Positions 55,686 to 64,000 of a DNA stretch of 64,000 bases are shown piece after piece. A program made the position numbers and the translations under genes. The notes below the pieces were generated by a model. It did not search any database. It saw nothing but the letters and a program-made list of their open reading frames with translations, and was not told where the DNA came from. Within the stretch, counting starts at the first letter, position 1; every line of letters starts with the position of its first letter. Origin of the DNA: Pseudonocardiales bacterium (GTDB taxonomy: Bacteria; Actinomycetota; Actinomycetes; Mycobacteriales; Pseudonocardiaceae); contig JAFAWY010000050.1 in NCBI GenBank assembly GCA_019241525.1, forward strand, positions 1 through 64,000. The letters run 5' to 3'.

Positions 55686-57518
55686 GTGACCACAGCACGG
55701 CCGGCCGGCTTGGACCTCGTTGACCGGGCAATCGGTTTGACCGAGGCGGGCGACCGGAAGGATCTGTCGCAGCGACTGGTGAACACGCGCCGGCGATTGC
55801 TCGATCCCACTGTCCGGGTGCTGGTGGTCGGCGAGTTCAAGCAGGGCAAGAGCCTGCTGGTCAACGCTCTTGTCGATGCCCCGGTGTGCCCGGTGGATGA
55901 TGACATCTCCACCGCGGTGTCGACTGAAGTTGGTTACGCGAAGGTTCCAGTCGCGACGCTGGTGCGTAGCACCGGCAATGGTGGAACTGGTGACGATGAC
56001 CATCTCACCCGCGTTGAGGTGCCGCTGCATGAACTCGCCTCATATGTCTCCGAGGCGGGTAATCCGACCAACCGCCAAGGTTTGTTGCGCGCCGAGGTCG
56101 GCATCCCCCGGCAGATCCTGGCCGACGGACTGGTCTTGGTCGACACCACCGGAGTTGGCGGCCTGAGCTCGGTACACACCACCAGCACCTTGGCGACGCT
56201 ACCGACCGCCGATGCGGTGCTGCTGGTCTCCGATGCTTCCCAGGAGTACTCAGAACCCGAAATCAACTTTCTGCGTCAGGCGGTGAAGTTGTGTCCCAAC
56301 GTCGCCTGCGTCTTGACCAAGATCGACCTCTACCCGCAGTGGCGCCGCATCGCGGAACTGGATCGTGTCCATCTTGCGGGCGCCACACTGGCGGCCGACT
56401 TGCTTCCGGTGTCATCGACGCTGCGTCTGCACGCGATCAAGGTTGACGACAAGCAGCTGCATGCGGAGTCCGGCTTCCCAGCGCTGGTGGGCTACCTGCT
56501 CGGCGCGGTGGCCAATGCCGACCGATTGAGCCGGCGCAGCGTGGCGCATGACATTTTCACCGTCACCGACCACCTCGCCGTGTCGTTGCGCGCTGAGCTA
56601 CAAGCTCTGCAAAACCCCGAGGACAACCTAGCGTTGATGACCGAGCTCAAAGCTGCCCAGACTCGGGCCGAAAGCTTGCGTCAACGCTCGTCACGCTGGC
56701 AGCAGACGCTCAGCGATGGCATCGCCGACCTGTACGCCGACATCGAGCATGATCTGCGTGACCGGTTGCGTCAGGTGATCCGCAACGGCGAGGCCGCTTT
56801 GGAGCAAGCTGACCCGAGCGCAATCTGGGAGCAGTTCACTGAATGGCTCACCCAGCAGCTCGCGGCGGCCACGTCCGACAATTTTGTCTGGGCCAACCAG
56901 CGCGCGCAGTGGGTCGCGCACCAGGTCGCGGAGCACTTCGCCGAAGATGGCGGGAAGCTGCTTCCCGAGCTCCGGCTTGGAAACGCTGCGACCACGCTGG
57001 ATGCGGTGCCTGAGCTGGTGGCGCCGAATGCCGACGACTCCAAGCTTTTCGGCAAGCTGCTGACCGGGATGCGAGGCTCGTATGGCGGCATGTTGATGTT
57101 CGGCATGTTGACCACGTTGGCCGGAATGTCGTTGTTGAACCCGATCTCTCTGGCAGCCGGGTTGCTACTCGGGGGCAGGACGTTGCGCGAAGACAAACAA
57201 AACCGGCTTAAACGACGCCAAGCTGAGGCCCAGATGCTGTTACGCAAACAGGTCGACGACGCAAGCTTCCATGTCAGCAAGGAGCTGCGAGACCGGTTGC
57301 GCGAGGTGCAACGGCTGTTGCGAGATCACTTTACGGATGTGGCCAGCGAGCTACACCGCTCCGTATCAGAGTCGCTTCAGGCCGCAGAGAAGGCTGCGAA
57401 CACTGAGGCATCTGCGCGGCAGCTGCGGATCCAGCGGGTCAAGGCTGACCTGGCGCAGATCGACACGTTGCGCCAGGCTGCCCGTGCCCTGTTGACGAGC
57501 TCGGAGACTGGATCGTGA
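55686..57518 (+). CDS. Dynamin-like GTPase, IniA-type
   Basis: A 610-residue bacterial dynamin: G1 VVGEFKQGKSLLVNAL (about 48-63), G3 VDTTGVGGLSS, G4 VLTKIDLYPQW, long helical stalk, hydrophobic paddle (MFGMLTTLAGMSLLNPISLA). IniA of mycobacteria remodels membranes. GTG 55686 has AGAGAGGG upstream; ATG 55659 (GGAG upstream) would add 9 residues. Coupled to the next GTPase by GTGA. Confidence 0.88.
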   Translation: MTTARPAGLDLVDRAIGLTEAGDRKDLSQRLVNTRRRLLDPTVRVLVVGEFKQGKSLLVNALVDAPVCPVDDDISTAVSTEVGYAKVPVATLVRSTGNGGTGDDDHLTRVEVPLHELASYVSEAGNPTNRQGLLRAEVGIPRQILADGLVLVDTTGVGGLSSVHTTSTLATLPTADAVLLVSDASQEYSEPEINFLRQAVKLCPNVACVLTKIDLYPQWRRIAELDRVHLAGATLAADLLPVSSTLRLHAIKVDDKQLHAESGFPALVGYLLGAVANADRLSRRSVAHDIFTVTDHLAVSLRAELQALQNPEDNLALMTELKAAQTRAESLRQRSSRWQQTLSDGIADLYADIEHDLRDRLRQVIRNGEAALEQADPSAIWEQFTEWLTQQLAAATSDNFVWANQRAQWVAHQVAEHFAEDGGKLLPELRLGNAATTLDAVPELVAPNADDSKLFGKLLTGMRGSYGGMLMFGMLTTLAGMSLLNPISLAAGLLLGGRTLREDKQNRLKRRQAEAQMLLRKQVDDASFHVSKELRDRLREVQRLLRDHFTDVASELHRSVSESLQAAEKAANTEASARQLRIQRVKADLAQIDTLRQAARALLTSSETGS

Positions 57519-59020
57519 GCTCGCCGAGGGGCGCCGCACCCAGCATCGGGGCGGCGGTGCGGGCGGTATTGCGGCAGTCCATTGAGCTGTACCGCGACAG
57601 TCCGAGCACGGTTGCACGGCTGCGTGATCAGATTGATCGGCTGGACGAACCGCTCCGGGTAGCCATTGCTGGCAAGGTGAAAGCAGGCAAATCGACGCTG
57701 CTCAACGCGCTGGTGGGGGAACAGATCGCGCCGACCGACGCCGGGGAATGTACCCGCGTGGTTACGTGGTACCGGGACGCTCCCAGCCCGCGCGTCACCC
57801 TCGTGCCGCGCACTGGTGCGCCCCGGCAGCTTCCGCTGACCCGCACCGATGGCCGCCTGGAGTTCGATCTTCGGGGCAGTGCTCCCGACGACGTCGATCG
57901 ATTACTTGTCGACTGGCCCTCCCGCAGCTTGCGGACCACCACATTGATCGACACGCCGGGAATCGCGTCACTGTCGACACACGTCTCCGCCCGATCCGTC
58001 GAGCTGCTTGCTCCGGATGATCAGCCGTCAGATGCTGACGCCGTCATCTATTTGATGCGTCATCTGCACGCCACCGATGTGCGGTTCCTTGAGTCTTTCT
58101 ACGATCAAGGCGGTGCTCCCGCGGCGGTGGTCAACACCGTTGCGGTGCTGTCCCGGGCCGATGAGATTGGCGCTGGCCGGCTCGATGCGATGGTGTCGGC
58201 GCGGCAAGTCGCCCGCCGCTACCGCGCTGAACCTAAGGTTCGCCAGCTGTGTCAGACCGTGGTTGCCGTAACCGGACTGCTCGCCGAGACCGCGCGGACG
58301 CTACGGCAGGCGGAATTCGGCGCGCTGAGCGAGCTGGCTCAGATGCCACGATCTGATTTGGACTACCTCCTGCTCTCGGCAGACCGGTTCGCTACGGCGC
58401 AAGCACCCCCTATCCTGCCGGCTGAGACGCGTAGCGCCTTGGCAGAGCGGTTCGGACTGTTCGGATTGCGGTTGGCGACCACGCTGATTCGCCAGGGGTA
58501 CCGCGATCCAGCCGGCCTGGCCGATGAGCTGGTCCGGCGTAGCGGCCTAGACGAGCTACGCACTGTGCTGGCCACCCAGTTCACTGAACGCCGCGATGTG
58601 CTCAAGGCCCGTTCAGCCCTGCTGCTGGTGGAGCGGGTCCTGCGGGAACAACCTCGCCCAGAGGGTCATCACTTGGCCAGTGACGTAGAGCGGATCATGG
58701 CCGGTGCGCATGAATTTCGCGAGCTGCGACTGCTTGCCGAGTTGCGTGCACCGCACGTGACATTGCCGTCCGATGCTCGCTCTGATGCAGAGCGGCTGCT
58801 CGGTGCGCACGGTGCGTCGACCCACAACCGGCTCGGGCTGGCGCCCGACGCAGATTCTGGGCAACTCCGGGAGGCTGTGGTGGCTGCGCTGGCCCGCTGG
58901 CAGCGGCGCGCTGAGAGCCCGCTGTCAGATCGCGCTGCAAGTGACCGAGCGCGGGTGGTAGTGCGTAGCTGCGAGGGAATGCTGGCCCGGTTGTCCGCAG
59001 GGCAAGGCCAGCTGACGTAG
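57515..59020 (+). CDS. Dynamin-like GTPase, IniC-type
   Basis: A 501-residue GTPase: G1 AIAGKVKAGKSTLLNALVGE, Thr switch ECTRVVTWY, G3 LIDTPGIASLST, G4 VLSRADEIGAG, then a helical C-terminal part ending near AGQGQLT. Lacks an obvious membrane paddle, so it likely pairs with the IniA-type protein. Overlaps it by 4 nt. Confidence 0.88.
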   Translation: MSSPRGAAPSIGAAVRAVLRQSIELYRDSPSTVARLRDQIDRLDEPLRVAIAGKVKAGKSTLLNALVGEQIAPTDAGECTRVVTWYRDAPSPRVTLVPRTGAPRQLPLTRTDGRLEFDLRGSAPDDVDRLLVDWPSRSLRTTTLIDTPGIASLSTHVSARSVELLAPDDQPSDADAVIYLMRHLHATDVRFLESFYDQGGAPAAVVNTVAVLSRADEIGAGRLDAMVSARQVARRYRAEPKVRQLCQTVVAVTGLLAETARTLRQAEFGALSELAQMPRSDLDYLLLSADRFATAQAPPILPAETRSALAERFGLFGLRLATTLIRQGYRDPAGLADELVRRSGLDELRTVLATQFTERRDVLKARSALLLVERVLREQPRPEGHHLASDVERIMAGAHEFRELRLLAELRAPHVTLPSDARSDAERLLGAHGASTHNRLGLAPDADSGQLREAVVAALARWQRRAESPLSDRAASDRARVVVRSCEGMLARLSAGQGQLT

Positions 59021-59024
59021 CGCA

Positions 59025-59059
59025 GGCGCGGGGGCGAAGCAGGTTTGCGCCCCCGCGCC
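59025..59059. terminator. GC-rich terminator hairpin after iniC-type gene
   Basis: GGCGCGGGGGCG (59025-59036) pairs exactly with CGCCCCCGCGCC (59048-59059), loop 11 nt, 5 nt past the stop at 59020. It also lies past the end of the convergent CHRD gene. Confidence 0.75.
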
Positions 59060-59092
59060 GTGCCGGCGCCCGAACTCGGCCACGTTATACCG

Positions 59093-59593
59093 TCAGTCAA
59101 GCTGGCCGCGGATCGCTCCGGCTTGGTGCGCGGTGGTGTGCAAGTTCAGGTAGAAATCAGATGGATGGTCGAGCACAGCGTAGATCTTGTCTCGGCTGGC
59201 ATGAACGCAGTTGGCAACGGTGTGGTGATCTCCATCGAAATGCTCGTCGTTGAAGAAATCAATCCAATGCCCACCGTCGTGATGACGAGGCGCGTTGTGG
59301 AGATGGAAGGCGGTCACCGCCCCATCGAGCCTGTCCCAGGTGATGTAGTAGCACACTCTCTGCAGTTCAGCGTCAAAATCGAGGCCGGCGACACCTCGCC
59401 CGTCATGGTCTCCACCATCTTCCAGCTCGTCTCCATCAAGCTGTACAAGGAATTGCTCATGGCCGTGGTGGTAGGCAGTGGCCACCTCATGCGCTGACGC
59501 TGAGCCAGGCCCGGCAAATACCAAGATTGACGAGGCGAATGTTAGACACGTTCCGACTTGCCCGATCTTCCGGAGTCCTGCGCTGCGCTGCAT
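59093..59593 (-). CDS. Secreted CHRD-domain protein, His/Asp-rich
   Basis: A 166-residue protein: signal peptide (TCLTFASSILVFAGPGSASA), then a CHRD domain (FLVQLDGDELEDG...; AVTAFHLHNAPR; WIDFFNDEHF; FYLNLHTTAHQAGAIRGQL). The mature part is rich in His and Asp (AYHHGHEQ, DGDHH), suggesting metal binding. ATG 59593 follows AGAAAGG. Paralogue of the next gene. Confidence 0.85.
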   Translation of the reverse strand: MQRSAGLRKIGQVGTCLTFASSILVFAGPGSASAHEVATAYHHGHEQFLVQLDGDELEDGGDHDGRGVAGLDFDAELQRVCYYITWDRLDGAVTAFHLHNAPRHHDGGHWIDFFNDEHFDGDHHTVANCVHASRDKIYAVLDHPSDFYLNLHTTAHQAGAIRGQLD

Positions 59594-60032
59594 CTGGTGA
59601 CCTTTCTTCTCCTGGCGAGCCATCTGCAAGCTAGCCGTCACGATTCGGTGGTATAAGCCCGGCGTACGGGTGCCGTCACCGATAGATAGACGTCACGCGA
59701 ACGCTCCAAAGAAGGCGAGCAGAACCCCGACTTCATGAAAACTGGCTATTTCGGCGCACAGCATCAACTGAGCTCCGCTCACCCCTCTGAGAATGGCAAT
59801 GACATCTAACTGTCGTCATTAGGCGGTACGGCGTTACATCTCTATCGGGCTCATTATCGCGGCCGCCCGCTTGCGCTCCGTGCGCAAAATACGGGCAGAG
59901 AGAGCAAACATTTCCGAAGTTTCACCCAGCGAGGGCAGAGCTGCAAAGAAAGCCGATTACACTGCGTGATTATTCGGTTACGTTACGGCTTGATCGCCGG
60001 TCCGAGGCCCGTGTGGCGAGGATGCAAGCAGA
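59594..60032. other. Gene-free stretch
   Basis: Nothing supportable; GC content is lower than in the neighbouring genes. It may hold the promoter of the first CHRD gene. Confidence 0.5.
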
Positions 60033-60064
60033 TCCTTGGCCGGTCGTGTTCGGCCGGCCAAGGA
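60033..60064 (-). terminator. Terminator hairpin after second CHRD gene
   Basis: TCCTTGGCCGG (60033-60043) and CCGGCCAAGGA (60054-60064) pair perfectly over 11 bp, loop 10 nt, 16 nt past the stop of the minus-strand CHRD gene. Confidence 0.65.
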
Positions 60065-60080
60065 CTGGCAGATGAGCCGA

Positions 60081-60584
60081 TCAGCGCAGCTGTCCACGAA
60101 GCGCTCCCGGAGGGAACGCCGTCGAGTGAAGGTTCAGGTAGTAGCCCGCGGGATTGTTGATGACCGATCGGATCTGGTCTGGAGTGGTAGGGACACAGCC
60201 CGAAGCCTTGCCGTCCGCGCCGGGGAAGTGCTGGTCGTTAAAGAAATCAATCCAGTGTGGCCCCTCACTCCCTGCCGCGGCGACGTGGAGGTGAAAGGCG
60301 GTGACTTCCCCCTTAAGCCCTTTCCAATCAACCGTGAAGCAGGCCTGTTTTCCTGGCTCGCTGAGGTTGAGTTCAGCGGTACCTTGCCCGTTTGTGTCAC
60401 CGCCCTCTGGAACTTCCCGAGGGATCAGCTGGACGGTGAATCGACCATTGGGGTCCTGGTACCTCGGGCCGATCTCATGCGCTGCCGCCGAGGTCGGCCC
60501 AGCAACTACGAAGATTGATGAAATAAAAGCAATACATAGCCCAGCCCGGCCCAGCCCCCGGGTGCCTCCGCTGTGCTGCAGCAT
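60081..60584 (-). CDS. Secreted CHRD-domain protein, second copy
   Basis: A 167-residue paralogue of the first: signal peptide (LCIAFISSIFVVAGPTSAAA) and CHRD domain (FTVQLIPREVPEGG, EVTAFHLHVAAAG, HWIDFFNDQHFPGADG, YYLNLHSTAFPPGALRGQLR). It lacks the His clusters of its twin. ATG 60584 follows AGAAAGG. The function of bacterial CHRD domains is unknown. Confidence 0.85.
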   Translation of the reverse strand: MLQHSGGTRGLGRAGLCIAFISSIFVVAGPTSAAAHEIGPRYQDPNGRFTVQLIPREVPEGGDTNGQGTAELNLSEPGKQACFTVDWKGLKGEVTAFHLHVAAAGSEGPHWIDFFNDQHFPGADGKASGCVPTTPDQIRSVINNPAGYYLNLHSTAFPPGALRGQLR

Positions 60585-60927
60585 TATCGGACCTTTCTTG
60601 TCGGTGCCAGCCATCCGCGCCTGATCTTAAGTGTCTGGCGGTCCCAGATAATGCAGCCAAGCCAGGAAACCGCCAGAATTCGCCAGCATTTTGGAACCAT
60701 TGCGAAGAAACGCCAGTTCGCCCCTTCACCCACTTCAGCATAGCCGAGCGCGTCGAACGCACTTGGCCCCACCCTCGACGTTTCTGTTGGCTGTCCGTGC
60801 ACGAATTACCGGCGATCCTGAAGACGGCCAGCAATCTACGCTCCGATAGGGGAATCGCTGTGGATATCTTGTTACTTTCCGTGGCAGACTCGGCGATGGC
60901 GTCGGTGGGCTAGCTAGGCTCGTCGTT
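60585..60927. other. Gene-free stretch with leaderless -10 at right end
   Basis: No gene. TAGGCT at 60915-60920 lies 7 nt before GTG 60928 and is the probable -10 of the aldolase operon. Confidence 0.45.
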
Positions 60928-61587
60928 GTGAGCTATCCCGGAGGGGGCCTGCGCAACCAGCTCGCACATGTCGGTGCGGAGGCTGTGCGTGCAGGTCTGG
61001 TGGTCGGGTCGGGCGGCAACCTCTCGGCCAGAGCTCCGGGCTCTGATAGATGCTGGATCACCGCGGCGGGCAGCTGGCTTGATCGGCTGGGACCGACCGA
61101 ATTCTCCTTGATCGGCATTTCCAGAAATCAGCTAGAGGATGGTCATCCGCATCCGTCCAGTGAGTGGCGATTGCATACCGAAACCTATCGCCGGCGCCCG
61201 GATGTCAACGCCATCGTCCATCTGCACCCACAGGTCAGTGTGCTGCTCACGGCTCTGGGTCACGACATCGCGTTGATGACCACCGACCACGCGTATTACC
61301 TTCGTGAGATCGTGACCGTGGCGTTCGATCCGCCTGGCACCCTTGATCTTGCGATCGCCGCTGCGGACGCCGTCGCGAACGGGGCCAATGCCCTCATTCT
61401 GCGTCATCACGGCTGCTCGGTGCTGGCCGATTCGGTGGAACTTGCGCACAAACGCGCGGTCAACCTGGAAGAAGCCGCCCGGGCAACCTATGCGGCACTT
61501 CTGCTGTCGCAAGGCCGACCTGCGCAGATTCCTGCGGTCCCAGCCCAGTTTCTCGACGCGGTGCGGCGCGACGAGGCGCAGGTATGA
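60928..61587 (+). CDS. Class II aldolase/adducin-family protein
   Basis: A 219-residue zinc enzyme of the fuculose-phosphate aldolase fold: GSGGNLSAR, PSSEWRLHTETYRRRPDVNA, zinc His in VHLHPQ, and RHHGCSVLADS. Substrate not predictable. Starts at GTG 60928, leaderless; TGA overlaps the next ATG. Confidence 0.85.
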   Translation: MSYPGGGLRNQLAHVGAEAVRAGLVVGSGGNLSARAPGSDRCWITAAGSWLDRLGPTEFSLIGISRNQLEDGHPHPSSEWRLHTETYRRRPDVNAIVHLHPQVSVLLTALGHDIALMTTDHAYYLREIVTVAFDPPGTLDLAIAAADAVANGANALILRHHGCSVLADSVELAHKRAVNLEEAARATYAALLLSQGRPAQIPAVPAQFLDAVRRDEAQV

Positions 61588-62105
61588 ACCGCCCGCAGAT
61601 CGATCCTGGCACCACGGAGGTACTGCGGTTACGTCCGCCACGCCACCGGGTCAGTTCTCGCGCCATCATCTGGTGGACCACTCAGGCCGCGCTGGAGGTC
61701 GCCGCCGTGGTGATTCCGCTGGGAATAGCCGCGATCGTCTGGGGCACTGCGCTGCCGTGGCTGGTACCCGGCACCGGAGTCGTCGCTGCTATTGGATTGG
61801 CTTACTTGCTGGTGATGCCCCGGTGGCGCTTCCGGGTGCACCGCTGGGAGACCACAGATCACGCTGTCTATACAGCGCAGGGATGGATCAATCAGGAATG
61901 GCGCGTTGCGCCGATGTCCCGGATCCAGACCGTCGATACCGAACGCGGTCCGCTGCAACAGTTGTTCGGACTGGCCACCGTCACAGTCACCACTGCGTCG
62001 GCGGCCGGTGCGCTGCGGTTGGTGGGGCTGGATCGGGCGGTGGCCGACGATCTCGTCGCGCAACTGACCGAGACGACCCAGGCCACCCGCGGGGATGCCA
62101 CGTGA
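61584..62105 (+). CDS. PH-domain membrane protein (YdbS-like)
   Basis: A 173-residue protein: two transmembrane helices (about 30-75) followed by a bacterial PH-2 domain (TAQGWINQEWRVAPMSRIQT, GLATVTVTTASAAGALRLVG). Likely membrane stress or lipid-related, pairs with the next gene. ATG overlaps the aldolase stop by 4 nt. Confidence 0.85.
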   Translation: MNRPQIDPGTTEVLRLRPPRHRVSSRAIIWWTTQAALEVAAVVIPLGIAAIVWGTALPWLVPGTGVVAAIGLAYLLVMPRWRFRVHRWETTDHAVYTAQGWINQEWRVAPMSRIQTVDTERGPLQQLFGLATVTVTTASAAGALRLVGLDRAVADDLVAQLTETTQATRGDAT

Positions 62106-62178
62106 CCGTCGTCCCGGCCATCAACCTGCCTTTCACCCAGAACGCCGCCCATTTGTTTCTCCCCGCGGTGGTGGCCTG

Positions 62179-63678
62179 GTGAGTGCGTCTGGTGGTTCCA
62201 ATTGGCAACGGCTCGACCCTCGGATGCTCGCGGTGACCCCATTGCGCCTGCTTGGCGGGTTTCTTCCGGTGATCGCGGTCGTACTGATCATCGGCATCGG
62301 GGGGGATTTCGGCAGCCGGGTCTACGGGTTGCTGGCTGGCGTGCTGTTCGTACTTATCGCTGGCACGCTGCGGTGGTTCACCACCCGCTACCGGATTGAC
62401 AGCGACCGCGTTGAGCTGCGTTCCGGCTTGCTGTTTCGAAGCGCCCGATCGATCCCGCGGGACCGGATTCGCACCGTCGATGTCACTGCCGGACTCGTCC
62501 ACCGGATCTTTCGCCTCTCCGTGCTCAAGATCGGAACCGGGGAGCGCAGCGATGGCGGCGAATCCCGTGAATTGACCCTCGATGCGATCGCTGCCAGCGA
62601 AGCCGACCGGGTACGGCAGCGACTATTGGATCCGTCGGGTGCCGGTCGTGACCACGAGACAGTTGCGCCGGCAGCGGAGGTACTGGCGGCACTGAGATGG
62701 TCCTGGCTACGTTTCGCGCCCCTCACGGTGTCCAGCTTGGTGGCGTTGGGCGCCGTCGGTGGCGCGTTCGCGCAACTCGTCAATGACGTCGGCGCTGAGG
62801 CCGTCGATGTGGGCAAGGTCGGTCAGAGGCTGACCACGGCGCCGTTGTGGCTTGGCGTCACCGTATTGACTGTGGTGATCCTCCTGGTCGCCTTGGTGGG
62901 TTCGGTGCTGGTCTTCATTGAGGCCTGGTGGGGTTTTCGGCTGGTGCGCGAGCCAGGCGGCACCTTGCGCATCCGTCGCGGGCTGCTCACCACCCGGTCG
63001 GTGTCTCTGGAGGAGCGGCGCTTGCGGGGGGTCGCGGTTGTGGAGTCGCTGCTGCTGCGGGCCGGACGGGGGGCACGGACTGTCGCGGTGGCGACCGGGC
63101 TGGGCGGCCATCAAGGCCATGGCCGGGGCAATCTCTTGCCACCCGCCCCGACAACCGAAGCACACCGGGTGTCCGGTGTGGTACTCGCCGAAATGCCCTC
63201 CCCCACGAGCACGCTGCTGCATAGGCATCCACGGGCAGCACTGCGCCGCCGGCTGGTCCGCGCGGCGGTGCCGGTATTGGCGACCGCCGTGGCGCTGTGG
63301 TTCGCTCCGGTGCCGGCTTGGGCAATGTGGCTAACGCTGGTCTTGCTGCTCCCGGTGACAGTACTGCTCGCCGTGGACGCTTACCGCAATCTGGGGCATG
63401 CCCTCACCAGTCACTATCTCGTCACCCGGCACGGCGCGGGGATCCGCGCCACTGTCGCCCTACAACGCAGCGGCGTGATCGGTTGGACGGTCTCGCAGTC
63501 GTTGTTCCAGCGGCGCCTCGACCTGGTTACCGTGACCGCGACTACCGCCGCTGGACACGGCGCATACGCGATAATCGACGTCTCGACCTCGGCGGGGTTG
63601 GCTGTTGCGCGGCAGGCGGTGCCGGAACTTCTTGACCCGTTCCTGCAGCATGAGGTGGTCGTGCCAGGTACCCACTAG
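62179..63678 (+). CDS. PH-domain membrane protein (YdbT-like)
   Basis: A 499-residue protein with several membrane helices ([20 protein letters not shown] first) and repeated PH-2 domains ([60 protein letters not shown]). GTG 62179 begins the conserved part; ATG 62095, overlapping the gene before, would add 28 unlike residues. Confidence 0.82.
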   Translation: MSASGGSNWQRLDPRMLAVTPLRLLGGFLPVIAVVLIIGIGGDFGSRVYGLLAGVLFVLIAGTLRWFTTRYRIDSDRVELRSGLLFRSARSIPRDRIRTVDVTAGLVHRIFRLSVLKIGTGERSDGGESRELTLDAIAASEADRVRQRLLDPSGAGRDHETVAPAAEVLAALRWSWLRFAPLTVSSLVALGAVGGAFAQLVNDVGAEAVDVGKVGQRLTTAPLWLGVTVLTVVILLVALVGSVLVFIEAWWGFRLVREPGGTLRIRRGLLTTRSVSLEERRLRGVAVVESLLLRAGRGARTVAVATGLGGHQGHGRGNLLPPAPTTEAHRVSGVVLAEMPSPTSTLLHRHPRAALRRRLVRAAVPVLATAVALWFAPVPAWAMWLTLVLLLPVTVLLAVDAYRNLGHALTSHYLVTRHGAGIRATVALQRSGVIGWTVSQSLFQRRLDLVTVTATTAAGHGAYAIIDVSTSAGLAVARQAVPELLDPFLQHEVVVPGTH

Positions 63679-63681
63679 GCT
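63676..63681 (+). promoter_or_regulatory. -10 box of orn
   Basis: TAGGCT, 7 nt before GTG 63689, identical in sequence and spacing to the box before the aldolase gene. AAGGA also lies in the spacer. Confidence 0.4.
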
Positions 63682-63688
63682 CAAGGAC

Positions 63689-64000
63689 GTGAACGACCGT
63701 CTGGTATGGATTGATTGCGAGATGACGGGGCTGGACCTCGGCAAGGATGCGCTGATCGAGATTGCCGCATTGGTTACCGATGGGCAGCTGCGCACCCTCG
63801 GTGAGGGCGTCGATGTGGTCATTAATGCCGATGATGCGGTGCTGGATTCCATGCCAGAGGTGGTGCGGGAAATGCACGCCCGCTCCGGCCTTACCGACGC
63901 TGTGCGGCGCTCCACGGTGAGCCTCGCCGAGGCCGAGCGGCGGGTGCTGGCCTACGTCCGCACCTGGGTCCCGGACCCTCGATCGGCACCCCTGGCCGGT
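63689..64000 (+). CDS. orn: Oligoribonuclease, cut by window end
   Basis: The first 104 residues of a DEDD-type 3'-5' exonuclease that degrades short RNAs: [20 protein letters not shown] has the first acidic pair (D, E), and [20 protein letters not shown] matches. Full proteins have about 200 residues. GTG 63689 is preceded by TAGGCT and AAGGA. Confidence 0.93.
   Translation, partial: MNDRLVWIDCEMTGLDLGKDALIEIAALVTDGQLRTLGEGVDVVINADDAVLDSMPEVVREMHARSGLTDAVRRSTVSLAEAERRVLAYVRTWVPDPRSAPLAG

Overview
The window is high-GC actinobacterial DNA, most likely from a mycolate-type Mycobacteriales member or a close Pseudonocardiales relative. The evidence is gene content and order: from about 8.8 to 23.8 kb the order TVP38, SPFH, NfeD, DUF3097, ferrochelatase, inhA-like, fabG/mabA-like, VWA, DUF58, MoxR, RipA-like, aconitase follows, as I remember it, the M. 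tuberculosis Rv1475c-Rv1491c neighbourhood. An ABC-F ATPase plus small HTH protein (Rv1473/Rv1473A-like) lies further right. Ergothioneine genes, FO synthase (F420), a WS/DGAT acyltransferase, ferrochelatase with C-terminal cysteines and an ini (isoniazid-inducible-like) locus fit the same group. I cannot name a genus.

Layout. 1-7 kb is sparse and decayed: an HTH/Clp-N pair behind a striking symmetrical operator, a tandem-repeat tract, a VOC protein, a frameshifted AraC regulator, an internally deleted comB, a cold-shock protein, and about 1.6 kb with only degraded coding traces. 7.4-24.9 kb is dense core genome: a flavoprotein oxidoreductase, then the membrane/haem/fatty-acid/cell-wall cluster, aconitase and an SDR. 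24.9-30.1 kb holds egtABCD (no egtE) followed by a DinB-fold protein. A 68-bp perfect palindrome separates egtA from an ABC exporter. 32-34.6 kb: queA-like and SDR genes divergent from soxR. 34.7-38.9 kb: HTH protein, ABC-F, acVLRF1-type release factor and a divergent lycopene cyclase. 39-42 kb: YceI, WS/DGAT, NYN and HIT proteins. 42-45.9 kb: copper operon csoR-copZ-secreted protein-copA. 46-51 kb: DUF3048 protein, GGDEF protein and fbiC. 51-59 kb: the ini-like locus. 59-61 kb: two CHRD paralogues. 61-64 kb: class II aldolase, two PH-domain membrane proteins, and orn cut off by the window end.

How the genes work together. fabG-inhA supply FAS-II reductions; MoxR-DUF58-VWA looks like an AAA chaperone/membrane VWA module; RipA-like cuts peptidoglycan. 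egtABCD make the path from glutamate, cysteine and histidine to hercynylcysteine sulfoxide. ABC-F and acVLRF1 both act on stalled ribosomes. The ini-like locus joins a membrane-anchored Hsp70 ATPase domain, two dynamin-like GTPases and a large LuxR-type STAND-like regulator, and is the most interesting system here. Many start codons lie 6-8 nt after a TANNNT box, so leaderless transcription seems common. No CRISPR, rRNA, convincing tRNA or intact insertion sequence was seen.
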